From positions 682,001 through 746,000 of the forward strand of contig JACKQL020000007.1 of NCBI GenBank assembly GCA_018296165.2: a DNA stretch of 64,000 nt, read 5' to 3'. This DNA comes from Termitomyces sp. T153 (lineage: Eukaryota > Basidiomycota > Agaricomycetes > Agaricales > Lyophyllaceae). The notes under the pieces were generated by a model. The model was given only the letters and a program-made list of their open reading frames with translations, had not been told where the DNA came from and ran no database searches. Every line of letters starts with the position of its first letter. Positions within the stretch are counted from its first letter, which is position 1. A program made the translations under genes and the position numbers. Shown one piece after another: positions 35,991 through 46,043 of the stretch.

Positions 35991-36780
35991 TTATGTTGAG
36001 GAATCGAGTTTGTCGGCATATGCTACGTTGATGGACAAACCTGCACTTGTTCTGAGTGCCGCCAAGTAGACAACTGTAGCGGCACCAAAACCTGGAGTAG
36101 CGGTTTCAGCAAATCATCACCAATCTCTTTGGAGAACGACCCACAAAATATACACAATAAGATAGATATACCGAACGAAGTACCTCCCAAAGGACACCAG
36201 ACAACCGGGGCTAGACCATCGGAGTCTCTCTTAAAGTCACATTGCAACGGAAATTGAGTCCCCAGCATGATTGTGAGACCTAAGAATATGGTAGCAAGTC
36301 AGCATAGTGAGCACTAAAATGAGAAATAGCAGCAGAGACTAACCAAACCATCCAATAGTGAGGATAACGAAGGACGCAAAATGAGTGGAACTGCGTACGA
36401 GGCCATGAGAAGAGAATGGCCGGTTGTTGTATGACAATCTGTCGTAAGATCCAAGATGAACTTATATCCAGCCCAGATAGGTAGGTCAGACACACAGTAC
36501 ACTCGTCCACACCCATGTCAATAGTGCCCAGCCAGCTCCAATTCCCGCGAATATGTCTGCGAAACGGATGTGAAAATCATCAGTAGGCAAGCATTTGGGG
36601 AAGACTCACGCATATAAGGTGCAAAGCCATCAGATACTGCAGTAAATATGGTAATAATATTTTGAAAGAATCCAAGAGCCAGGGCTAGACCTGGAAAGAG
36701 CAGAATTTGATGTTTTATAGAGAAGTTAACACAGATAAGGACAACATACTGTAGAGTGTGGTTCTCACTTTGAACGGCAT
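35991..36780 (-). CDS. Four-segment membrane protein (MARVEL-like architecture), unknown function
   Basis: The start at 36780 gives MPFKVRTTLY, and the next exon SLALALGFFQNIITIFTAVS a first membrane segment. The following exons give DIFAGIGAGWALLTW (second), LLMASYAVPLILRPSFVIL plus TIGWFGLTIMLGTQFP (third), and finally GFGAATVVYLAALRTSAGLS (fourth) after a loop containing CDFKRDSDGLAPVVWCP. The last exon ends ADKLDSST, TAA 35991-35993. Every exon joins in frame with GT-AG borders, which supports the model. The layout of four helices with a Cys-containing loop between segments 3 and 4 is common in basidiomycete MARVEL-like proteins of unknown role. No catalytic motif is seen. Confidence 0.65.
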
Positions 36781-37262
36781 GCCCAAATGGATGAATATGG
36801 CTAGAATACACCGGAGAGATGAATGGACAGAGCCAGTTTGATATCTCACCGCCCCTTTAAGTACTCGCCGCGGCGGGATGGCCGATAAGTTCCCGAGGTC
36901 CGATTTGGCACCCGGATCGAATGTTTGGCGACTTGGAAGTTTCACTCTGTTTTGTAGAACCGACTTGGAAGGTTCACTCCGTCTTGTGTAGACATATAAG
37001 TCCTTCTTTCAAATCGACTGTATTGAATCATCTGTACTTCGGATATTGCGAGGAGTGTCTCTACAGATTGATTTCAAGTGGTCAGAGACTTCGAGGCGAC
37101 TTACATAATTGTGTAGAATCAATGAAGATTATTCGAAAACTCGCGAAGTCACAAGAAGGGTATATTGGTATATGGGTGGACACCGACGAAGAGTCAAGAT
37201 CTAGAAGTCATTCGTTAGGTCATTAGGTAGATCGGTCTATTGACCTCGAGAACCACGAAAAA
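36781..37262. other. Intergenic region with a short direct repeat
   Basis: A 482-bp gap upstream of the membrane protein and downstream of LCB1. It contains the 32-bp direct repeat listed separately and an open frame without family resemblance. It should carry the promoter of the membrane protein gene. Confidence 0.45.
36930..36993. repeat. Imperfect 32-bp tandem repeat, two copies
   Basis: Two adjacent units begin GACTTGGAAG and continue with TTCACTC-GT-TTGT in both; they differ at a handful of positions. They lie about 150 bp upstream of the membrane-protein start. Likely a small local duplication. Confidence 0.6.
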
Positions 37263-39161
37263 TCAGCGCCTCTTAGCAAGCACCTTAACCAAAGCACTTT
37301 TGACCACTGTGACGGCCTTCTCTGTCTCCTTTTTTGTCAGCGCACTCGTCAGAGCTAACCTGATACTTGGTCTTGCTTCCACTGTTTCCTGCCCTCTCAG
37401 CCTCTTTGCCCTAGTGATCATAACTCCCTGAACTAGAGCTTCATCAACAACATCTTGCAGAAGTCGCTCTTCACTTTCGATATCCCAATCCCATATAATT
37501 GCATCACGAGGAATGGGTGAAACAGGGTTCGAGGGTTTCAAGGTTAGTGGAAGGGAAGCACTAGATGGGTGCAGTGAAGACGAGGATGAAGACGGAGAGC
37601 GAATATGAATATGGATGATGGGGGAGGCAGGATGGGAGGGAATGGTAATGCAGTCGACGCGATCAAGGATCATTCGGGCAGCGCGTACATTCTCTTGAAG
37701 GGTGCTCAAAATTGAAGGAGAGGAGCGGAGGATGTTGATGCCTTCAGAAGCACTGACAGCTAGGAGGGCAGGCAGAGAGGCAGAGAACACGAAGGAAGTA
37801 CCATTTATACGCTGAGGGACATGTTTTCAGGTCCGGTACAAGAGAAAAACGATGGAATGTACCTGATGATCGATGACCGCTTGGGATCCTGCGCAAAAGC
37901 CACCAGCCGAACAAAGTCCAATAGCCACTGAACCTATGAGTATGTCGACCTTGTCAGCCTAGCAAAGCAGGCATCGGCTAAGCCACTAAAGTAATTTTTT
38001 AGAACATGGCCATTGGCATACCGGTACGTTATACAACTCAGTTAAACCACGTCCGGTCCGTCCGACTGTACCAAAGGAAAAGCTTTCATCCAAAATGAGG
38101 CGATATTTGTGCTTGTACTTGATTTCAATCTGTCGAAAGAGAAAAGTCAGAGAAGTAGTCATGAAAGCCAAAAGAGTCAATTGCTAACCAGCTTAGGAAG
38201 ATCGACCATGGCGCCGTCCTTTTCGAAGATACCCTCAGTGATGATGAAACGTCGGGTCAACGGCCCCCCGCGCTTTTTCCTGTCTTTTTCGACACTCTCC
38301 AACACGTCTTCAAGGCTTCTAAGATCGTTGTGGTCGAACCAGCGAACAGTCGACCGTGAAATCTGGATTCCCTTGTGAATGGCAAAGTTGACTCCGCGGT
38401 CAGCCACAATGATGTCGCCACGCTTGCAAAAAGCTGGAATGACGGAAGAGATAGTAGAGAAGCCTTGGGAATACAGTATAGAAGCTTCAGTGCCCAAGAA
38501 GTCTGCAATATCGCGTTCTAAATCCATATGAACATCTGAAAATTTAATCAGCAGCCAATAGTCACACACGGACCATCGGACGCACCAAGAGTACCATAGA
38601 AGCCAGGAGGACCACAGCTTCCGAGACCGTATTTTCTAAGTATTTCCACCGCGGTCTGTTTAATAGTTTCATTTCCAGCGAGGCCTGTGAAGTTAAAACT
38701 GGCGAGGTTCACAGCATTTTTTCCCGTGCTGACGAGCTTGGGTCTGACGCCACTAGGACCAGCAACAACAGGAACGGCGGCAAGGTCTGCTTTTTCTACC
38801 TGAGTGAGAGGAGGATCAAGAGGTTCAGGTGTCCATTCGTCCACTAATTCATCGATTTCCTGGAATCGGCGATTGAATACCACTCAGAACGGAGACAGAG
38901 GTTTCATACCTTGTCGCTAAATTGTATAAAGTGCTTTCCTGTTCTATCAGCGCGGGTTCTCGACTGAAGCAAAGTTCTGATAGCAAATATGATGAGGATG
39001 ATTTCAAGAATGGTTCGACCTGGATCATTCTGGTGGGAACTCCTGATGTAACGCTGGATAACTGCAGAGCCAGGGAGCTTGTTGAAGGCAGACTCGAGTA
39101 CAGAGAGAGTGTGTGCCATAAAGGAGAAAAGGGGTTCGAGAGTCGCTGAGGCGCTATCCAT
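37263..39161 (-). CDS. LCB1: Serine palmitoyltransferase subunit Lcb1
   Basis: Regulatory and structural subunit of the ER enzyme that condenses serine with palmitoyl-CoA, the first step of sphingolipid synthesis. The start at 39161 ([20 protein letters not shown]) leads to a membrane segment [16 protein letters not shown]. Blocks typical of Lcb1: [100 protein letters not shown] and [14 protein letters not shown]. The PLP-lysine of Lcb2 is absent, as expected for Lcb1. A Ser-rich insert ([16 protein letters not shown]) lies in the C-terminal domain. The end is AKRR, TGA 37263-37265. It is divergent from IMP2 with 142 bp between starts. Confidence 0.93.
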
Positions 39162-39303
39162 TTTGTGCTCGGAGTCGAGGTGAATGCAAGTTTTGAGCCG
39201 GTGAGATGCAAGTTCTGAGAGGGAAGAAACGATTACGTAATATGATTTCGGCACCTAGATTGTCATTGTACCTGATGTAAGCGAATATTCGACTAGAAAC
39301 GAC

Positions 39304-40131
39304 ATGTCATGGTGGTCGCGAGCTCACATTCTCCCCCATTTTCTTCGCAATATAAAGCCGATACTGTACTGGTCTCCTTCGGTACTGTATCTTACGAGTC
39401 AGCTATACCTACCTATACAAATTTCAGGTCGTAGCATGCAGGCACGCCTCTTATTTACCTTTCTCTTGTTACATTCTGAGAGGTTCTGGTTAGCCGACTC
39501 TAAACCCGGATTCATCCCCCTGGAGAGATATAGGAATCTTTGATTGTGTATCGGGTATGATTGACAGGCATACATATCGTAAGGGAGACATCGTGGTTTT
39601 ACGGTACGCTTGTGGTCGCATTATACATATATAAGTATGTCAATACCTCTTACTCACAAGCCTTTCTGAATAGTTCGCCAGACAATGCGAAACACAAACT
39701 AGTCAAGAGAATTGTTGCTTTGGAAGGTGATTTAGTTCATACATTGCCTCCATACCCAGAATCCGCTGTACGGATTCCGAGAGGTCACGTTTGGGTTCAA
39801 GGTCTGTTACTCTTCCTTGGAGCGATGCACTTCTGATACAAATCCAGGCGATGATCCTTTTCATAGTGACGACAGCAATCTTTTCGGTCCCGTACGTAGA
39901 TTTCTACCTCTCTTGTTTATTGGTGCTTCATGACAATCGTCTTAGGTGCCGGCAGCACTAATTGAATCTAGACTGATCTGGATCGTTTGGCCTCTGCCCC
40001 GCTTCGGCCGTCCTCCTAAGCGCACGTCTGACTCTCGGAATGAGGGTATATATCGTTATGCCATGTCTACTTTTCAAAAAGACAGAACACGATCTGCAAA
40101 AGTGACATTCGACGGTATCGTAAAATATTAA
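39304..40131 (+). CDS. IMP2: Mitochondrial inner membrane protease subunit 2 (Imp2)
   Basis: Signal-peptidase-like Ser/Lys protease that removes intermembrane-space sorting signals. The start ATG at 39304 gives MSWWSRAHILPHFLRNIKP and a membrane segment. The catalytic Ser is in ISGRSMQ, joined to PTLNPDSSPWRDIGIF by a candidate GC-AG intron (39442-39493). The catalytic Lys lies in KHKLVKRIVALEGD (motif KRxxALEGD). IPRGHVWVQGDDPFHSDDSN and FGPVPAALIESRLIWIVWP complete the S26 fold. The C-terminus ends VTFDGIVKY, TAA 40129-40131. About 200 residues, slightly longer than yeast Imp2 at the tail. The gene symbol refers to the protease, not the U3 protein Imp4 nearby. Confidence 0.88.
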
Positions 40132-40729
40132 TTTATTCATAGATAAATTTTAATGTATCTATATATTATGCGACGACTCCTTAGTTTATATGTTGAGAAG
40201 TAGATCTCCAACTTGCGGTGTTGTTGACATGCAAATTTACATACATACTCGTTATCAAGTCGTGTTGTGAATTTCTTTGTGTATCCTACTGAAAATTGTC
40301 TATATCTGGCAATCACGAATCCCAGACGTCGAGACCCGAGCACTGAACGTCGAACGTTGAAAGTTGTATGTCTGAACGGTGGCTGAGTATCGCACCCACA
40401 TCATCTGTACCATCCTCAGGTATGGTTGAGTATCGCACCCACATCATCTGTACCATCCTCAAGTATGGCTGAGTATCGCACCCACATCATCTGTACCATC
40501 CTCAGGTATCTCAATCAGCCCAGAAGGAAGACTCCAGAGTCCACGAACGATTTGTCTTATTCGAGTATGATAACATCAACTGAACGTCTTCTGCCCAGTC
40601 TCAAGTAGATCTAGAAGCTTAAGTATGTCTTCTAGATTTACTTGTATATGCTACCATCCCTCCGGGCTCCGGCGGCTTTTCGGCCCGAAGCGAATTGTTT
40701 GGCAATTTCGCGCTTTCCCTTCCATCGCC
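40132..40729. other. Intergenic region with minisatellite
   Basis: A 598-bp gap downstream of IMP2, AT-rich in its first half (40130-40330). It contains the 43-bp triplication listed separately. An upstream in-frame ATG at 40625 could extend the next gene at its N-terminus. Otherwise I see no gene. Confidence 0.5.
40381..40509. repeat. 43-bp minisatellite, three tandem copies
   Basis: Units at 40381-40423, 40424-40466 and 40467-40509, each starting GG(C/T)TGAGTATCGCACCC and ending CC(A)TCCTCA(G/A)GTAT. They differ from one another at only one or two positions, so the amplification is recent or homogenised. Confidence 0.9.
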
Positions 40730-41396
40730 ATGTTGTCTCAGTCTGGAGGGAGACGCGTATTACAGAAAATGCTGACCTTTGAGTACCGTGGTGCATCCGC
40801 GATGCGTAGTCCCCTTGTAAAAGGTACACCATTTGTGTTACAGCAATCGAGAACTGCCCGCAGCAAACGGCCAAATGATTTTTACACAAACGCTCAAAGA
40901 CAAGATGAACGTCTCCTCAAGCGACTGGAGGCTCAACTTGTGAATGCAAAGGCTAAGCTGAAAAGGGAGGAAGAAGCTGCCCTGGCGCATTACAAACGAC
41001 AGATGGAAGCTAGGAAAGGTGGAAAAGGCAAGGCGTCAGCAAAAGGTACCTGTCCTTTTGTCGCGCATTACCATCTTTAACTTCACGAGGATTTGTAGAT
41101 GACAGTGCTTTCTTTTTCAAATCAATGTTGACTCGTATGGATCGTGCAAAATTGGCGATGCATGGCATCTGGAATTGTATGTATACTCGTCGACTATAAT
41201 CTCCACTTGACTCATTCTGTCAGTTAACGAATTATACTATGCCTACACGGAGGCAGATGTACTCATGAAGCGTCCTCCATTTCCTAAACTTGAAGATCTT
41301 GGTGGAAAACATCGTATAGCCTACGAAATGTATAACAAAATACCTGAAACAGTCGCGGATAGCACACCATGGGGACCAGACCACAGTGGCGTTTAA
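40730..41396 (+). CDS. Hypothetical coiled-coil protein, possibly mitochondrial
   Basis: No family recognised. ATG 40730 gives MLSQSGGRRVLQKMLTFEYR, basic and without acids for about 25 residues, resembling a mitochondrial presequence; an in-frame ATG at 40625 would extend it. A charged helix follows (QDERLLKRLEAQLVNAKAKL, then REEEAALAHYKRQMEARK). Two introns with clear borders (donors at about 41047 and 41178) join to FFKSMLTRMDRAKLAMHGIW, NELYYAYTEADVLMKRPPFP and a C-terminus ending WGPDHSGV, TAA 41394-41396. In-frame splicing of all three exons supports a genuine gene of about 190 residues. Confidence 0.65.
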
Positions 41397-41502
41397 CTCT
41401 TTCATTCACAAGCATAAAGTAGATGCAGGTGGATCGAACTGGGTTTCAGTAGCGTATGTACAATATCTAAAGCATAGAATCTAGCACACAGTCTCTCTTC
41501 GT

Positions 41503-43692
41503 TCACATGTCTTGGAATTCTTCATCTTCTTCGTTCCATCCCAGAGTGTCAGGTGCAATCCCCAGTTGAATAAGCATCGTCCCAACTGTATCCTGGGGCT
41601 TATACTCGTTGTCGTCGGTATTGGTGTCATGGACTTCGTTGTCGTATACATCCATAGCCATTCTTCCAGGTTCGACGTCCCAGCCCCAGTTTCGTTCCTT
41701 TTCTTGACGGTTAGTCTCATCGTTCCAGCACCAAGAATCCTTCAAGATCGAAGTCCTTGAGTTCGGCTTTTCAGAGCTAGACCAGCCTCGATCCTCTCTA
41801 GGTAGGTTTTCTTTGACGAGATCCCAGACTTCCCAGGCGATGTCCCGCCCCGCTTCGGTCCATTTCTTTGTCAGTTTTAGCAGTGTCCCTTCATCACCAT
41901 CGTCTTTGATCTTGATGGCGCGTCTCAGCAGTTGCATCTTGCGCTCGAGTGTTTGGATAGTCGGAGTCATTCGCACCGTCGACAGTTTCGTGATTGCATC
42001 AGTTGAAAGAGGAGATTTAAAGGGTGCAGATGCACGTTGTGTACGATGTTTCAGCTTCGAATTCAAGTCATCAGCAAGAGGTTGTATTAGTTCAGTGGTC
42101 ATCGTTCGCTCTTCTGGAACCAAAGTTGATGCATGAGGAAGTAAAGGTGCCGGAATAGAAGATTTCAAGCCCATTGGCTTCAAATGTAGGGTCAAAGCAG
42201 GTGAGCGAAAGGGAGAAATCAGCTTCTTGTGCTGAAGTTGTTGAAATGCAATAGTGGATCGTTTGGGATTTGGAAATGAGGATACCTGACAGAATAGAAA
42301 ATAATATCAATCAGCATGGCAACACATAAGCGATCAATATACAAAACCGACAGCTTGATTGATTTTTTGTTTTTTCAGCAACGTTACCGCCATTTGAGCA
42401 GCATTTTCATCTTCAATCTTACGTTTGGAGAGGGATTCGGATTCCAAGTCGACGATAGGTAACTAGCCAATGTCTGAGGACGTCAAAACTATTCTCGACA
42501 TCATGGAAAATACCTCCACATGGGCCAATGTACAAAGCTCGAGTTTTGAACTGTATTCAGATTTATTGGAGACCATCTTCTCTTTCTGTGATCGTGAGAA
42601 CAATTAAAGACAGTGTTCGAGGTTATGTGAAAGATACATGCCTGTGTAATTATTTCTTCGGACCCCATAGGCTTTGTATTCACACGAAAGGAGAAGTTTT
42701 CAGAGGGAGAAGACTGCACGATTGAGTCCTCGTGCATAGGTACATGTTGCTCGTCTGCCTTGGCCTCTTCGATCTCTTCGGTTTTCTTCGTATGGGTGGA
42801 TTAATTAGCTATGCTTTAGACGGACAATTTGAACATCAGCGAAATCGACAAACGCACAGCATCGCTACTCGACAATGAGATCAACGGAGCCAAAGGGATT
42901 TCAAGATTTGACTTCATCAGTTCAACATTTGCGCACGGAGGTTCCTAGGGGTGTTGATGTGATGCAAAGATTTTATCATAAAGTATTGCATACCAAATCT
43001 GTAGAAGTTCGTCGACCATCATCACCATTCAGGAGCCCATGGTAAGTAGGCAAGTCAGGAAGGTGTTTCGTAATTGTTGAGGGAGAGGTTTCAAGGGTCA
43101 GTGGATATGAAAGCGGTGCGGTACTTGTGTCCACGTCTAAAGTATTTTCAGGGTTAACAAAGCATTTGGCAGTTGTGTTTTCGTGTAATTCGACTCCCTG
43201 TAGCGACTGAAGTCAGGTGCAGGATCGCAGCAGCCGAATGATGCAGTTTACCTCTTTCAAATCGAGCGAAACTTCCGATGGATACTCAATTGTTGATGAT
43301 TGCGATGACGGTAAAGATGAGGAAGAAAAAATCTGAGAAGGACTTGAGGATGGTGGTAACGGACTTGAGGGGGGAATCAGTGGGTCAAATTTTACAGGAT
43401 AGATTTCCGGAGTAGCGGGATCAGGAGTATCGATTGCAACACATGAAGAATCTATCCTTGAATCAGCAGCATATGCATGTGATATTAGAGCGAGAATGGG
43501 ATGGTCGAAGACCCTTGTGTCCGTTGTTTTGTCGTGAGTCTGGTCAATAGAAGCGTCATCAGCAAGGCGCTTGGTATAGCTGTCGAGTGAGTGGATATCT
43601 AATTATGCTTAGTTCAGTTCTCTCGAGTATGCAAAATCAAGCATGATACCGTCATTCCCGAAATCCAGATTATTATCCGAATCTTGCTCCAT
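41503..43692 (-). CDS. Sfr1/Mei5-like Swi5-dependent recombination protein
   Basis: The last exon (41503-42195) holds TIQTLERKMQLLRRAIKIKD followed by EGTLLKLTKKWTEAGRDIAW and EVWDLVKENL, which resembles the coiled-coil Sfr1/Mei5 domain that pairs with Swi5 and stimulates Rad51/Dmc1 strand exchange. Upstream are two short motifs, KKLISPFRSPALTL and APFKSPLS, of the FxSPL type that I associate with N-terminal DNA- or Rad51-contacting parts of the family, and KRKIEDENAAQMAVTLLKKQ. The N-terminal half is Ser/Pro-rich and disordered. An ATG at 43692 (MEQDSDNNLDFGND) is one possible start; an upstream exon is possible. The stop is at 41503-41505 after EEFQDM. The family call is moderately sure; the gene model is approximate. 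Confidence 0.55.
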
Positions 43693-45180
43693 TACGGCTG
43701 AAACACCCGCAGGAGAATCAGTGCCAGCTTTTTGTGAGACCTGAGCGTACGTTCAGTTGGCATATCATCAAATTCAAATGAAAAAGTGGCATAGATATAC
43801 GTTCAAAGATCCTGTATTATACGAGTCCGTATTTGAGACAGAACTGAGTCAAGCGTCGAACACCTCATAGACAAGGAAGATCAATTATGCTTTCATGAAT
43901 TGTCGATTGAATTATGTAGAATACTGACTGGAGCGGGAGGTGTGCAATGTTTAATCAACAGCGTGACATTTCGCTTCTTTCGAGTAACATGTGATGTGAC
44001 TCGACGTCACTTCTCAGAACGGGAAATGAAACAAATAACTCGTCTTACATCCTCGTAACTTGAGTATTTGACATCGAGGATTTGCAGCATAGGAAGGAAT
44101 ATTGATCTCAGTCTGTTATAAAGTTTCTAGTTCTCACAACTCCTTTGTCAAGCGACAAATTATTACATACTTACCTTGAATACAGCTTCAGAGCTTCAAA
44201 ATTAACTAATACTAGTTCACCATCTAGTGCCAGGTCCCGTCGCACCCAGGTGATGATATGCAGAGTGATGTGTATCAAGTTGACAATTCTTTCCTCGATG
44301 ATGATAAATCCGCTGTCGGATGTCAGTCGTCCCATGACACTATAAAAATTACTGGAGCTACTGAAAGTCGTGCCACACCAATGTGGCGCATGTTGTGTCT
44401 TCATTCGGTTGACACACGACATTGTCAGAATTCATGGTATTCGAAAGCTTACCCGAATTAGACGCCCCAACTTTCTCGGATGCCCTTCACGCATAAAAAA
44501 AGCATGCTTTCCATTGAGTTGCCAAGCCTATCTGAATTATATTTGTATGGAATCAGCTTCATTTGGATCGATAAAGATACCCTTGACCTGGAACTAGTCT
44601 TCAAGATGAGTCTCCGTATCATTGCTCAACTTGCTTGACAAAGATACTCTGGCAATGAAAGTGGGCTTTGCAGTAATCGACACAGGTTCTAGCCTCGTCT
44701 GTGGAGATATTCGACACTGTTGCTCAAATTCAATAGGTAAATCTCAAGCCCTCGAGATGCGTCCAGTACCATTATAAATCGGCTTCTATACTTGTACACA
44801 CGATGGAACTCGGACGCAAGTTGGGGTATCATAACCACTGTTTCCAACCAATAATTTCAGCTTTGAATATGGACGAGAGGTACTCAGGGAAGGGTTGTCA
44901 ACGATAATGTTAATTTGAAGAAAAATAAAGGCTGTGAATGGTGATAGTCTCATTGAGTCTTTACATCAATATCATGATATCAGCATTCAGCTTCTCAAAT
45001 CACAGCAAGACCAGATTGAAATTGGACATGCAATGATGATGACCGCGCATGGAGCCTGATCGGCCGACGACTGATGGCGAGTCTGAATTTTGAAAACGTG
45101 TCAGTTAATCTATGTTATACAAAGTGGAGCTCCAACGAGCGATGAATCCAAAACTACAACGTCTAAATATAAATGACGCA
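43693..45180. other. 1.5-kb gap with a possible aspartic-protease relic
   Basis: Between the Sfr1-like start and the SND2 stop. Most of it has many stops in all frames. At about 44656-44757 one plus frame reads VGFAVIDTGSSLVCGDI, resembling the second active-site loop of pepsin-like (A1) proteases, but no flanking domain or intact frame is found. The first 300-400 bp probably hold the promoter, or a missed first exon, of the Sfr1-like gene. No tRNA or transposon was recognised. Confidence 0.35.
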
Positions 45181-45894
45181 TTATTTTCTTCCATGTTGCA
45201 TTTTTATGCGAGGATCGCCACGCTCGTTTCTCTTACGAAGCTTTTCCTGGCGTTTACTTGTCGTCTCTTTCTCTGGTATAGCCGTATCTGGCGCCCGTGA
45301 ACTTGATCGACCCAGAAACATCGGAGAAATAACAGAAACCCAAAGCTTAAAGACCGCATAGATGGGGATCTGGATTGATGGGTAGGTTGATCCAGAAAAG
45401 CAGGACGTAATGTGAAACTAACCACCATATATAACCACCAGAACCATTCTCCGAACACGCCGCTTCCGATTTGGCATGTCCCTGTATGACTCACTTAGTC
45501 GGGGCATCAAAAGGAGAAGAGTTAGGCTCACATGTCACGTATAGAATATCGAAACACCATTCAGTCACGCCAGCCTGGTTAAGGTCTTCGCCGTAAGAGA
45601 TGAGCGAACCAGTGGTGGGATCACGTCTGGTGGTGCCTATTTTGATCAGGTAGTTTGAGAGAAAAAAAGCCGGACAGAATGTAGCAACGTAAATGGCCAG
45701 AGATGCCCTGGAGGGCGGCAGAGAATCTCTCCTGAACAGGACACGACATAAGATTGAAATAAGTGTGGGGAGGAGCATGCCCAGTTTCAGGGTTTTGACG
45801 GCAGCTTCATTTTGAGTTGCTGCAAGAGAGTAAGAGCAGACCATGAACACGAACGAAATAGCGTACCAATACGTTTGGCCGCGGCGTTCGCCAT
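45181..45894 (-). CDS. SND2: SRP-independent targeting protein Snd2 / TMEM208
   Basis: Multi-pass ER membrane protein of the SND route, an alternative to SRP and GET for targeting proteins to the ER. The start ATG at 45894 gives MANAAAKRIATQNEAAVKTL after the first intron. Then LKLGMLLPTLISILCRVLF, AIYVATFCPAFFLSNYLIK, the conserved GEDLNQAGVTEWCFDILYVT, WTCQIGSGVFGEWFWWLYMV and IPIYAVFKLWVSVISPM. The tail is basic and charged (SKRQEKLRKRNERGDPRIK), ending HGRK, TAA 45181-45183. Four exons. The GEDLxxxGxTE and WWLYxVIPxYAxFKLW blocks are diagnostic. Confidence 0.87.
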
Positions 45895-46043
45895 CGTGTC
45901 GAGCCCTTGGTCGTGGGCGCGGTGAAAGCAGTTTTTAGCCACGTGATGACGAAGTCATTTATTGCTCCACCTCTCGCAGCTTTCTCGTCGAAATCTCGCC
46001 TGGCTTTTTTTTAGTAGGCCTAATTTAGCAGAGAACGCTCTTC

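Noticed and set aside
36921..37226. 101-codon plus-strand frame in the gap before LCB1
   Set aside because: It runs through the 32-bp repeat and has no recognisable motif; there is no neighbouring exon.
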